Positions 17,491-24,591 of a stretch of DNA of 55,292 nucleotides are shown one piece after another. Origin of the DNA: Streptococcus mitis (lineage in GTDB: Bacteria; Bacillota; Bacilli; Lactobacillales; Streptococcaceae); contig NZ_JPFU01000014.1 of NCBI RefSeq assembly GCF_000722695.1, forward strand, positions 1 through 55,292, given 5' to 3'. The number at the start of each line of letters is the position of its first letter. The first letter of the stretch is position 1. The notes beneath the pieces were generated by a model. It saw only the letters and a program-made list of their open reading frames with translations, did not search any database and was not told the DNA's origin. A program made the translations under genes and the position numbers.

Positions 17491-17550
17491 TTATATTATT
17501 TCTCAGCACAATTACTCCAATCATCATAATTTGCTTAATAAATAACTCAA

Positions 17551-17875
17551 TTACTTTTGTCGCAAAGATTGTAAAATACCAACTACCTCATAACCTTGAT
17601 GAAACTGTGAAAAATGCATAAGCGTTAGTTCATATGATAAATTAGATAACACTCGTCGTGTTCCTTGGCTATCCTCAATATTGATTAAACTTCCCAAAAG
17701 AAGACCGTCATCATAATGAACTAGGCTACTATCAATTGCAATATCTCTTTTGAGTAGCTCTTCACTCATATCCTGAACCTCGCTAGCAATCGTTTCACTA
17801 GTCAAATCTTTTAAATCTTTTACTAACTGATAAGTAGTATAGATTGTATTTGATATATAATTAATGGCTTTTATT
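17551..17875 (-). pseudogene. gene fragment cut by the IS1381-like element
   Basis: On the minus strand the frame IKAINYISNTIYTTYQLVKD, then LKDLTSETIASEVQ, continues to GYEVVGILQSLRQK and stops at 17551. It runs into the IS end at 17876 without a start. It is helical, soluble and unrecognised. On the other side of the IS only a short open stretch continues the frame, without a clear start. Confidence 0.45.
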
Positions 17876-18734
17876 AGACTTCCTGCGAAACTAAAATCCT
17901 AGTTCACGATTGATAATTCCAGCAATCAAATTCATTCGTAATCCAAAGCGTTTACGTCGATTTCGATAGCTTGTTGAAAACATTTTAAACGTTTTTACTT
18001 TGGCAAAAATATTCTCAACCTTGATTCTCTCTTTAGATAGCACATGATTATAGGATTTATCTTTAAGAGTTAGTGGCTTAAGTTTACTTGATTTCCTCGG
18101 AGTTTGCGTTTGTGAATACATCTTCATGATCCCTTGATAACCACTGTCTGCTAAGATTTTACCAGCTTGTCCGATGTTTCTGCGACTCATTTTGAACAAC
18201 TTCATATCGTGGCAATAGTTCACTGCAATATCCAAAGAAACAATTCTCCCTTGGCTTGTGACAATCGCCTGAGCCTTCATAGCATGACATTTCTTTTTAC
18301 CAGAATAATTGGCTAGTTGATTTTTTTAGGACGATTGATTTTTACCTCTGTTGCATCCACAATCACCGTATCCTCAGCACTAAGATGAGTTTTTGAAATC
18401 GTAAAACCATTTTGAATAAGAGTTGCTTCAACCCATTGACTCTGACGGATTAAGTTGCTTTCGTGAATACCAAAATCAGCCGCAATTTGTTCATAAGTGC
18501 GGTATTCTCGCATATATTGAAGAGTAGCCATGAGGAGGTCATCTAGGCTTAACTTAGGGGTTCGTCCACCTTTCGCGTGTTTACGTTGATAAGCTGTTTT
18601 TAACACAGCTAACATCTCTTCAAAAGTAGTGCGCTGAACACCAACAAGGCGCTTAAATCGTGCATCACTTAATACTTTACTTGATTCATAATTCATAGTT
18701 TTATTGTATCATATTTTTGTTTCGCAGGAAGTCT
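17876..18734. mobile_element. IS5-family insertion sequence, IS1381-like
   Basis: The 16 bp terminal inverted repeats (agacttcctgcgaaac at 17876-17891 and its exact complement at 18719-18734) bound an 859 bp element, flanked by ATT on both sides as a possible target duplication. It carries two overlapping transposase frames, as in pneumococcal IS1381. Confidence 0.85.
17891..18696 (-). CDS. IS1381-like transposase, two frames joined by frameshift
   Basis: The first frame (18313-18696) encodes a helix-turn-helix start (GRTPKLSLDDLLMATLQYMREYRTY and on) and the first catalytic Asp region (TVIVDATEVKI). The second (17891-18280) carries YCHDMKLFK, ILADSGYQGI and KERIKVENIFAKVKTFK, the rest of the IS5-type DDE domain. 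The first frame ends just after a run of seven A (CCTAAAAAAATC), a likely -1 slippage site, so a fused protein is plausible. Whether this copy is active cannot be told from sequence alone. Confidence 0.8.
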
Positions 18735-18779
18735 ATTACTAATACCAACCTAAGGAAATAAAAAACAATTTCCCGAATT

Positions 18780-19137
18780 CCTGTTGAACTAACTGATTTA
18801 CTTCAGTCATGGGAAAAGCAACAAAAAAGAGAACTAGCAAAATTTGGAATTATCCAATCTGATGAACAGTATGTCTTTACTTATATCGATATGAAGAGCA
18901 ATGTTAACGGTCCACTACACTCTGACTACCTCACGTCATCCAGAACTAACACACGCTACACCTCATAAATTACGTCATACGGGTGCAACTCTTGCCAAAC
19001 AATTTGGCACATCACTAGAGGACATTTCAGAAGCTCTAACACATAGCGATACAGGTACAACTCAGATTTATGTCAACACTTCTAATGTAGTTCCTATGGC
19101 CGTTGGTGAATTTGCCTACCGTAACCTTAAAAAGTAA
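18780..19137 (+). pseudogene. tyrosine integrase remnant, module 3
   Basis: The frame reads PVELTDLLQSWEKQQKRELA, FGIIQSDEQYVFTYIDMK and HSDYL. After a small deletion and frameshift come RHPELTHATPHKLRHTGATLAKQFG, ISEALTHSDT and QIYVNTS, ending KK and TAA. It is close kin of the remnant at 12055-12403 and is likewise missing its N-terminus. It ends about 90 bases before att repeat 4. Confidence 0.85.
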
Positions 19138-19164
19138 TGGTGTGAATTTTGCTAAAAAAACATC

Positions 19165-19200
19165 AAAAAACACCCCATGGTGTGAACCATGAAGTGTTGA
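19165..19200. terminator. terminator-like hairpin beside att repeat 4
   Basis: AACACCCCATGG and CCATGAAGTGTT pair around a six-base loop after an A run, so on the minus strand it ends in T. It corresponds in place to the rpsI terminator next to the other tail copies. Confidence 0.55.
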
Positions 19201-19225
19201 TAAATGCTGTATTGTAGCCGTTTCT

Positions 19226-19275
19226 TAACGTTTAGAGAACTGGCTAGCTTTACGAGCTTTCTTAAGACCTGGTTT
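19226..19275. repeat. att-like repeat 4 (rpsI tail copy, divergent codons)
   Basis: This 50 bp copy still encodes the same S9 tail ([16 protein letters not shown] and stop) on the minus strand but uses AGC, CAG, TTC and TCT codons where the others use TCA, CAA, TTT and AGT. Only the inner part (ctttacgagctttcttaagacctggtt) matches all copies, which narrows the likely crossover region. Confidence 0.85.
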
Positions 19276-19540
19276 TTTCTACATTATGATATTTATGGTA
19301 AATTATCACTAAAATCGAGTAATTTTAAGAGATAAATCCTCAATATTTACATATATAATCCTTTTGAAAATCGAGAGGTTATCAAAGGGTTATCACATTT
19401 TAGTTTTCGGAGCTTATGTAGTTGAGAAATACGAAATACTGTATCATAAAGATGATGTACAGTTTAGCAACAAATATACAGTTTCTTCGTGCCTGGACAA
19501 TTTCTTTTTCTATCCTGAAGATATTTAAACAGTTCTATAT
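19247..19540. repeat. conserved left-end sequence of an integrative element (copy B)
   Basis: This is nearly identical to 10062-10355. It holds gaggttatcaaagggttatcac (19375-19396), matched at the right end of the module by gaggttatcagaaggttatca (25770-25790), and the inverted element 19401-19430 related to the sites before the HTH gene and before the integrase. Confidence 0.75.
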
Positions 19541-19621
19541 ATTATTTCTTGTGAGTAATTTTCATCAAAAAATTTCATAGAGTAGCTCCCTAGAATCATG
19601 GAAAAGTAGTAAAAATAGTTG

Positions 19622-19960
19622 TTATCCTAGTTGATTAAAAAAATCCCTGATTTCCTCATCTTTTATAAAATAATATATAATTTTCCCCTCTCTTCTAGTG
19701 CCCAAGATGTTTTGATTGGCTAGTTTACGAAGATGGTGGGAAGTAGATGCCATACTGAGATTTAGTAAACAGGCTATATCACAGACACAGAGTTCTTCAA
19801 CAGCAAGAAGATAGAAGATGATATTTATCTGTTTATTATCGGTAAATTTTGTTAAAATGCGAAGTGATTTTTGGACTTTTTCCTTTTCAAGGTAGTTCGT
19901 TGCGGTTGTAATATTTTGCTGATTTATAACATTCACTTGGCAGATACTATCTTTTTTCAT
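19622..19960 (-). CDS. cadX: ArsR/SmtB-family cadmium-responsive regulator, CadX/CadC-like
   Basis: The product is 112 residues from the ATG at 19960, which has TAGGAG upstream. ELCVCD at 56-61 is the metal-binding ELCVCD motif in the recognition-helix region, and an additional Cys at residue 7 may be a further ligand. The winged helix follows (LSMASTSHHLRKLANQNILGTRREG). These proteins leave DNA when Cd, Zn or Pb binds. It lies 11 bases after cadD in the same operon, the layout of cadDX in streptococci and staphylococci. Confidence 0.85.
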   Translation of the reverse strand: MKKDSICQVNVINQQNITTATNYLEKEKVQKSLRILTKFTDNKQINIIFYLLAVEELCVCDIACLLNLSMASTSHHLRKLANQNILGTRREGKIIYYFIKDEEIRDFFNQLG

Positions 19961-19971
19961 AATATTTTCTC

Positions 19972-20586
19972 CTAGCCTAATATAGTCCATAGTATGTCAA
20001 AACTGTTATTTTCAATCAGGATATATATCCCCAATCCTAAATAAACAACGGCAATAAACCATCTGCTATATTTTTCCAAAATTTCTCCAACAGAAGAGAC
20101 TTGTGCCAATTTTTGGGCAGAAAAAACCAAGAGATAAATCATGACTAGAAAGGTAAGTAAAGCTACTATCAAATTTGCTAAATTTAAGGTAGTAAAATAT
20201 GGAACAAAGACACCAATATTGTCAGCACCACAACTTGCAAAAGTAATCATAGCGACTAGAAATATCAGGTTTTTATTATCTTTGCGCAAACCTTCTTTGG
20301 CAATAGCTTCTCCATCAGAATCTCCTAAAAGCAAAACTTTGAGACCTAGGAAAATTGGAATCAAACCGAGTAAACCTAAAATCTCTTTACTAGGAATATA
20401 ATTTAAGACAAATGCAAAAAGCAAACTTAGCAATATTAGACTAACAGAGCCTAGAAATTGTCCTAAATAGATGTTAATGATGTCTTTTCTGCTTTTTCTT
20501 TTGGCAAAAAATAACATTAGGATAATAAGTAAGTCTACGGCTGTCCCAGAATACAGGATTATTGAAGTAACAACATTTTGAATCAT
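19972..20586 (-). CDS. cadD: CadD-family cadmium resistance transporter
   Basis: I chose the ATG at 20586 because GAGG lies just before it and the operator covers the longer start. The product is 204 residues with five or six hydrophobic segments. ASCGADNIGVFVPYF in the second half is the characteristic conserved stretch of the CadD family, which lowers cellular cadmium. It is co-transcribed with cadX and repressed through the palindrome at 20596-20617. It is cargo of the apparently youngest module next to rpsI. Confidence 0.85.
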   Translation of the reverse strand: MIQNVVTSIILYSGTAVDLLIILMLFFAKRKSRKDIINIYLGQFLGSVSLILLSLLFAFVLNYIPSKEILGLLGLIPIFLGLKVLLLGDSDGEAIAKEGLRKDNKNLIFLVAMITFASCGADNIGVFVPYFTTLNLANLIVALLTFLVMIYLLVFSAQKLAQVSSVGEILEKYSRWFIAVVYLGLGIYILIENNSFDILWTILG

Positions 20587-20595
20587 AAAATACCT

Positions 20596-20647
20596 CATTC
20601 AAATATATTTTTGAATGTATTCTAACATTAAACTTTGTAGATGTCAA
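20596..20647 (-). promoter_or_regulatory. cadDX promoter and operator
   Basis: On the minus strand TTGACA (20642-20647) and TAGAAT (20619-20624) are 17 bases apart. Just after the -10 box lies the palindrome CATTCAAA, six bases, TTTGAATG (20596-20617), which fits the ArsR/SmtB operator type and overlaps the expected transcription start. Confidence 0.8.
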
Positions 20648-20697
20648 CTTAAAATCCACCAAAATATAGATAAGAAGTTAGTGTACCAAATATTAAA

Positions 20698-20728
20698 AAG
20701 CCCTGCCATCGAAATGACAGCAGGGCTT
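20698..20728 (-). terminator. intrinsic terminator upstream of cadDX
   Basis: AAGCCCTGC and GCAGGGCTT form a 9 bp stem with a T run only on the minus strand. No minus-strand gene ends here, so it probably insulates cadDX from transcripts arriving from the right. Confidence 0.8.
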
Positions 20729-21039
20729 AACTTCAATATCCAGATAATATATTTATCTAAAAAAGGTACAGTTTTTATTGATTTGTAGTGCGATATAATG
20801 AGTTTCCAAAAATCAAAAATCGCTTAAAATCAATATTTTGACATCTATTGACGTGTACTGAAACCCTTACTTAACCTCTGTAAGGATATAATTACGGTAC
20901 CAGTATATCATAAATAATAACAAAATCTTGACTTTCCGAAACATAATGATTTTCCCGAAAGAAAGAGATCAACCTAAAAAATTACTGTCTTACTTATGTA
21001 ATGTTTCTTTAATATAATATAGAAATAAAAAGTATGTAA
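20729..21039. other. AT-rich intergenic stretch
   Basis: About 310 bases without a supported gene. It contains short inverted repeats (CTTAC with GTAAG near 20871-20885) and a TATAAT-like box near 21012 that could serve the lipoprotein gene. Confidence 0.4.
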
Positions 21040-21417
21040 ATGAAAAGATTTATCACATTACTTTTAGTGTCTCTATCTACAATTTTATTAATTGCATGCT
21101 CTAACCAATCAAGCAATTCTTTAGATGGCGAATACCGTTGAATAAACGAGAGTAGAAATGAAGTTGCCTTTACCATTTCAGGTAACAAAGGAAATAGCAA
21201 CAAAGGAGAGGCCGACACCTTTACAATTGATAAAGACAGTGCAACAATCGAACCGACTGGCTCTAATATCATAAACCGAAAAGAGAATTATACCTTCAAG
21301 GATGACGTATTCACTGTAGATATTTCAGGAACAAAGCAGGAGTATTACAAAAAGGATAGTGAAGAAATACAGCGACAAGTAAAACCCTCAAACTATTTGA
21401 TATTCTTTATACAATAA
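21040..21417 (+). pseudogene. small lipoprotein gene with internal TGA
   Basis: The frame from ATG 21040 gives a lipoprotein signal (MKRFITLLLVSLSTILLIAC, lipobox LIAC with Cys20). After SLDGEYR a TGA at 21139-21141 interrupts, then INESRNEVAFTISGNKG continues to the TAA at 21417. The stop probably replaces a Trp codon (TGG). The unbroken protein would be 125 residues with a beta-rich body of the YxW...EVAFTI kind seen in small streptococcal lipoproteins. Its function is unknown. Confidence 0.65.
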
Positions 21418-21426
21418 AAACGCTTT

Positions 21427-21480
21427 TGTACTGACCCCAAAAGTTAGATTTTTTCTGTCTAACTTTTGGGGGTCAGTACA
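21427..21480. repeat. 54 bp near-perfect palindrome made of IS3-type ends
   Basis: tgtactgacccc(c)aaaagttaga stands at both ends in inverted orientation with about 10 bases between. This sequence resembles terminal repeats of IS150/IS3-group elements in streptococci, as if two IS ends were joined with nothing inside. As RNA it would form a very stable hairpin after the lipoprotein gene. Confidence 0.6.
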
Positions 21481-21481
21481 C

Positions 21482-21504
21482 ACCCGCATAGCGGGTATTT
21501 TTTT
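21482..21504 (+). terminator. intrinsic terminator
   Basis: ACCCGC, ATA, GCGGGT form a 6 bp GC-rich stem followed by ATTTTTTT on the plus strand. It ends the lipoprotein transcript or forms part of a transfer-origin region. Confidence 0.7.
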
Positions 21505-21847
21505 GTCTCGCACCTAGCGGAGTGAGACAGGCTAATAGTCACATAATAAAAAATTTACTTAAAGTCAGATTTTAAATACTTTAGAATAGTTCTTTCTAAA
21601 ACTTACTCCCAAATTTTTTTGCTCGTATAATTCATCAGGGGTTTGGGGATTCCCCAAAATTCAAATCATCCCAAAAAGTACATACACTTTGTGTATACAA
21701 ATTTTAGGATGATTTTGGGAGTGTGTGTATACAGACTCTGAGCTCGCAAAGTCATATTATGAGAAATCTTTCCTTCTCAATAAAATAATCCCAAAAATCA
21801 ATTTGACTGTCATTTGTGTGTACAAATATTTTAAGAAGATATATAAA
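21503..21847. other. candidate transfer origin (oriT) region
   Basis: Several strong inverted repeats are packed here with no gene: TGTCTCGC...GTGAGACA (21505-21532), tttggggattccccaaa (21642-21658), and aaatcatcc...ggatgattt (21663-21715) with ATACAC TTT GTGTAT inside. Related gtgtatac motifs recur at 21723-21733. The block lies directly downstream of two MobC-like genes. The oriT role is an inference; no known nic sequence was recognised. Confidence 0.45.
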
Positions 21848-21875
21848 AAACGCTGCAAAATTTTTAACAGCGTTT
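21848..21875 (-). terminator. terminator of the mobilisation operon
   Basis: AAACGCTG and CAGCGTTT form an 8 bp stem followed by TTTATAT on the minus strand, directly after the stop at 21878. Confidence 0.8.
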
Positions 21876-21877
21876 CC

Positions 21878-22072
21878 TTATTTTAAAATTCTCATATGTC
21901 TTTCTTTTTTATGGTTAGCATCATAGTATTCCAGCATCGCATGATACAAACGAGCCTTCGTTTTATCTTGTTGTTTAATTCCATGAAGAAATAATTCTGC
22001 TCGCTTTAATTTCAATATGTATTCACATATCTGATCAAAATCCTTATCCGTATTACTTTTGAAAATAAACAT
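21878..22072 (-). CDS. small hypothetical protein of the mobilisation operon
   Basis: The product is 64 residues, charged and helical (FDQICEYILKLKRAELFLHG). GGAGG stands six bases before the ATG, and the gene overlaps the end of the MobC-like gene by 20 bases, so translational coupling is likely. The family is not recognised. It closes the five-gene minus-strand operon. Confidence 0.65.
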   Translation of the reverse strand: MFIFKSNTDKDFDQICEYILKLKRAELFLHGIKQQDKTKARLYHAMLEYYDANHKKERHMRILK

Positions 22073-22385
22073 CTTTTTCCTCCATCACATCAACTATTTT
22101 TTGCATCAAAATAGACATATCCATTTTGTTTTCATAGCTTATTCTCCCAACTACAGTTGCAAGACGGGCTATAGAATTGATATTCTTTCCGACTTGTTCC
22201 AACTCTTCTGTTAAAGGAACTAAACCTTCAAAAGAGACTTTTTGGATGTTCAAATCTGTTCGTATTAATTTTTGTCTAGCAAACTCAGAAAAATTACGAA
22301 TATTTTCCTTCCTCATACAATCATTTAATTTTTTATTTTCTTCTTCCGTCAAAAACACCTGTTTCAACACAGATTTTATTCTCAT
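22053..22385 (-). CDS. MobC-like relaxosome accessory protein
   Basis: The product is 110 residues. FLTEEENKKLNDCMRKENIR followed by NFSEFARQKLI is the ribbon-helix-helix-type DNA-binding start. LTEELEQVGKNINSIARLA is the conserved (L/I)xxxGxNxNQIA-type stretch of MobC accessory proteins, which bind oriT and help the relaxase. GAGGTGATAG precedes the ATG. It lies in an operon with a second, more distant relative (22393-22752). No relaxase gene is present. Confidence 0.75.
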   Translation of the reverse strand: MRIKSVLKQVFLTEEENKKLNDCMRKENIRNFSEFARQKLIRTDLNIQKVSFEGLVPLTEELEQVGKNINSIARLATVVGRISYENKMDMSILMQKIVDVMEEKDVYFQK

Positions 22386-22392
22386 GGTCCTA

Positions 22393-22752
22393 TCACCTCG
22401 TTTTCTTATTTAGTCGTTTTACAAGTTCTTTCACTTGTTTACTTGTCTTCTTTTCATATTCTATCATCAGCTCAACGCAGTAGTGAAATATCCTTACATT
22501 ATCCAAATCCTCACTTTGTTCTGCTATTCTTTCTAACTGACGTAAGTTATTGATAATTCTTCTAACTTGAAATATAAAGTCATGATAAGATTCAAAATCA
22601 AATTGAAGATAAATAGGCGAGCTCTTAAATAACATTTTTCTGGCATAAGAGGAAAAACTTAGATGATTTGTCATTTCAATCAAGTTATTCACTATTTCAT
22701 TTTGCTCCTCAGTGATGTAACATTTCTTTAGAACAGTCCTATATCTACTCAT
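22393..22752 (-). CDS. second MobC-like or RHH-type DNA-binding protein
   Basis: The product is 119 residues. YITEEQNEIVNNLIEMTNHL with SFSSYARKMLF mirrors the start of the neighbouring MobC-like protein (TEEENKKL, then FSEFARQKL), and VRRIINNLRQLERIAEQ mirrors its central helix (VGKNINSIARLA). It is therefore a diverged paralogue, and may bind a different site in the same origin. Its start overlaps the end of the replication gene by eight bases. Confidence 0.65.
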   Translation of the reverse strand: MSRYRTVLKKCYITEEQNEIVNNLIEMTNHLSFSSYARKMLFKSSPIYLQFDFESYHDFIFQVRRIINNLRQLERIAEQSEDLDNVRIFHYCVELMIEYEKKTSKQVKELVKRLNKKTR

Positions 22753-23584
22753 TTATCATATACTTCTTTCGGGCATTTTCATGGGCAATAGCTTTGCACT
22801 CCAGCATACGTTCCTGCTTTAAATTCTCCATAGACTTAAATAAATACGCCAAAGGAGACGTCGCATCCTCAGGAATCCGTTCAATCATGCTAATAACTTC
22901 ATCACTAGTTACATACCCACTAGCCAAATACTCGCCTATCTTCATCTTCTGAGCATGTGTTAAAGTGTAATTGTTAGGATACAAAAATCTATCATTGTAC
23001 TTATAAGAAATGGATTCTAACAAAGAATAATATTTGGGTGGAATATAAGTTTCAGGCTTTCTAGAACTATTATCCAGTATATTCTCAATCTCTTTCTTAT
23101 TCTTACTCTTGTTCTTAATCTCTTGCGTTACATTATCATTTTCATCCGTTACTGTAACGTTACAATCTAAAACGAGTTGTGGCTCGCCTGTAATTAGTGC
23201 TTTTTGTTTTTGTCTATGACGAGCAACACGTTCCCTAGTTTGTTTCCTAATCTTTTCTAGTCCATCTATATTCTGGTGTTTCTCCCATTTTGGAATGGTA
23301 ATAGCGCCATCTATGATTTCTATCATGCCAAATTCTTCAAACATACTGAGAGCTAATTTTACAGATGTCGCTTTTCGTCTAAAAACTGTTGAAAGCATCT
23401 CTTCTGTGTAATAAACCTTATTTCCTAAACTCAGTATGCCACTATTATTTTGCTTTCCTGCAAGCACCAGAATTTTGAACCATATTACAATAAGAGTATC
23501 TCCTTCTGGCATTGATTCTATTAATTGAATTTTTTCATCATCAAATATATCTGTTGTTATCTTGATCCACTGAACACCATTCAT
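22745..23584 (-). CDS. phage replisome organizer N-terminal domain protein
   Basis: The product is 279 residues. The start (VQWIKITTDIFDDEKIQLIESMPEGDTLIVIWFKIL) is typical of the phage replisome organizer N-terminal domain, a winged-helix fold (AGKQNNSGILSL, then YTEEMLSTVFRRKATSVKLAL). A Lys-rich linker leads to a C-terminal helical domain (ALAYLFKSM region) of the DnaD/DnaB-loader type. It probably starts replication of the excised element. It is first of the overlapping minus-strand genes after the HTH gene. Confidence 0.8.
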   Translation of the reverse strand: MNGVQWIKITTDIFDDEKIQLIESMPEGDTLIVIWFKILVLAGKQNNSGILSLGNKVYYTEEMLSTVFRRKATSVKLALSMFEEFGMIEIIDGAITIPKWEKHQNIDGLEKIRKQTRERVARHRQKQKALITGEPQLVLDCNVTVTDENDNVTQEIKNKSKNKKEIENILDNSSRKPETYIPPKYYSLLESISYKYNDRFLYPNNYTLTHAQKMKIGEYLASGYVTSDEVISMIERIPEDATSPLAYLFKSMENLKQERMLECKAIAHENARKKYMINE

Positions 23585-23592
23585 ACGAGTAC

Positions 23593-23874
23593 CTATCTTT
23601 CATATTGCTTCAACCATCGTGTTACTGCTCTTTTATCGTATAAAGTCACTCCATCAATCACCATGGTTGGCATTCCTTCTTTCGTCCATTTTTGGATTGT
23701 TGTCGTAGATACATCTAACCACCTAGACAAACCTGACATACGAACCATGGGTTTATAAAGTTCTTTATCTTCAAATACTCTTGCTACAGCATTTGAAATC
23801 ATCTCATCATAGTGAGCACGTAATTGCTTCTCTAATTCTTTAGGAAGCTGGACAACTAAAGTAGTTTCCGACAT
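23593..23874 (-). CDS. helix-turn-helix DNA-binding protein, possible excisionase or regulator
   Basis: I chose the second ATG (23874) because GAGGTG lies eight bases upstream. The product is 93 residues. The C-terminal half, LSRWLDVSTTTIQKWTKEGMP and then VIDGVTLYDKRAVTRWL, is a MerR/excisionase-like winged helix. The N-terminal half (LPKELEKQLRAHYDEM) is a charged helix. It heads the rep-mob operon and is divergent from the CI-like repressor. A conserved 27 bp element (23889-23915) stands just before it. Confidence 0.7.
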   Translation of the reverse strand: MSETTLVVQLPKELEKQLRAHYDEMISNAVARVFEDKELYKPMVRMSGLSRWLDVSTTTIQKWTKEGMPTMVIDGVTLYDKRAVTRWLKQYER

Positions 23875-23888
23875 AAATTCACACCTCA

Positions 23889-23915
23889 TTTCTAAATTAA
23901 ATAAGCTCCGAAACC
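23889..23915. repeat. conserved element atttct(a/c)aatta(a/c)ataagctccgaaa, copy M
   Basis: The same element occurs before the integrase (24547-24574) in the same orientation, and in inverted orientation at the element's left end (19401-19430, and 10217-10246 in module 2). Its spacing relative to HTH-gene and integrase starts suggests an operator or excision-factor site. Confidence 0.65.
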
Positions 23916-23971
23916 ATTTAATTTGTTATTCACTTTGAATTATATATCCTTTTTGAATTTTTGTCAAGCTT

Positions 23972-24003
23972 TTTTATTCAAAAAGAATAAAATGTGTTAT
24001 AAT
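23972..24003 (+). promoter_or_regulatory. promoter of the CI-like repressor with a palindromic operator
   Basis: TTTTATTC, five A, GAATAAAA (23972-23992) is a perfect dyad where the -35 box would be, followed by TATAAT at 23998-24003. This is consistent with self-repression by the HTH protein encoded just downstream. Confidence 0.6.
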
Positions 24004-24021
24004 GATAAAAAGGAGGTTCTT

Positions 24022-24540
24022 ATGACGAATCATATTACTAAACTGATAGAAAATAGCGGAAAAAAATTGACAGAAATTAGCGAAGCTACAAATATAGCCT
24101 ATCCTACACTTTCTGGATACAATCAAGGAATCCGCAAACCTAAAAAAGATAATGCTGAAAAATTGGCAAAATACTTTAATGTTTCCGTCGCTTACATTAT
24201 GGGACTTGATAGCAACCCACACGCTCCATCAAATCTTAAAATTGTTACAGATAGTTTCAAAACATCTAAAATTGGTTCTGTGACACCTTTTAAAAGCGAT
24301 ATGGAGAAGTTAAAGAAGAGTATCGAATTTGGCGAAAGGGCATTAACACTACCACTTGATGATAGTTTTTCAGATGAATTTCGTCATATATTCTCAGAAT
24401 ACCTAGCTGAGAAAAACAAACGTTTTATGTCTGAGTTTATAGATTATATGAATCACCAAAATAAAGATTCTAAAGTTTGGCAGAGCTGGATTAAAACAGA
24501 CGAATACGCTATCCGCCAAGAAGATAGAAAAAATAGATAG
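24022..24540 (+). CDS. CI-like XRE-family repressor
   Basis: The start is the ATG at 24022 with AAGGAGG eight bases upstream; a longer frame from 23923 crosses the promoter. The product is 172 residues. The HTH is at about 8-55 (LTEISEATNIAYPTLSGYNQ and GIRKPKKDNAEKLAKYFNVSVAYIMGL), followed by a charged C-terminal part with no visible Ser-Lys protease domain. It probably represses the divergent HTH-rep-mob operon and perhaps int. Induction would therefore not be by RecA-type self-cleavage. Confidence 0.75.
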   Translation: MTNHITKLIENSGKKLTEISEATNIAYPTLSGYNQGIRKPKKDNAEKLAKYFNVSVAYIMGLDSNPHAPSNLKIVTDSFKTSKIGSVTPFKSDMEKLKKSIEFGERALTLPLDDSFSDEFRHIFSEYLAEKNKRFMSEFIDYMNHQNKDSKVWQSWIKTDEYAIRQEDRKNR

Positions 24541-24546
24541 ACACTC

Positions 24547-24574
24547 ATTTCTCAATTACATAAGCTCCGAAAAC
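24547..24574. repeat. conserved element, copy R, before the integrase
   Basis: atttctcaattacataagctccgaaaac matches copy M (23889-23915) and, inverted, the left-end copies. It lies 18 bases before the integrase ATG and overlaps the place of a promoter or leader, so it could control int. Confidence 0.65.
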
Positions 24575-24591
24575 TTAGATACGGAGAAAAA

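Noticed and set aside
376..19275. The rpsI-tail copies could be read as decayed S9 pseudogenes
   Set aside because: None has any rpsI sequence beyond the last ~17 codons, the length is constant, and integrases stand beside them, which fits attachment sites rather than gene duplication.
3050..20960. Repeated TTCCCGAAAG near 3052 and 20952 as a regulatory site
   Set aside because: Only two copies in unrelated settings with no common spacing to genes; chance cannot be excluded.
22745..23584. The replication gene as evidence for an integrated plasmid
   Set aside because: The N-terminal domain is of the phage replisome organizer type, and the neighbours (int, CI-like, HTH) fit an integrative element.
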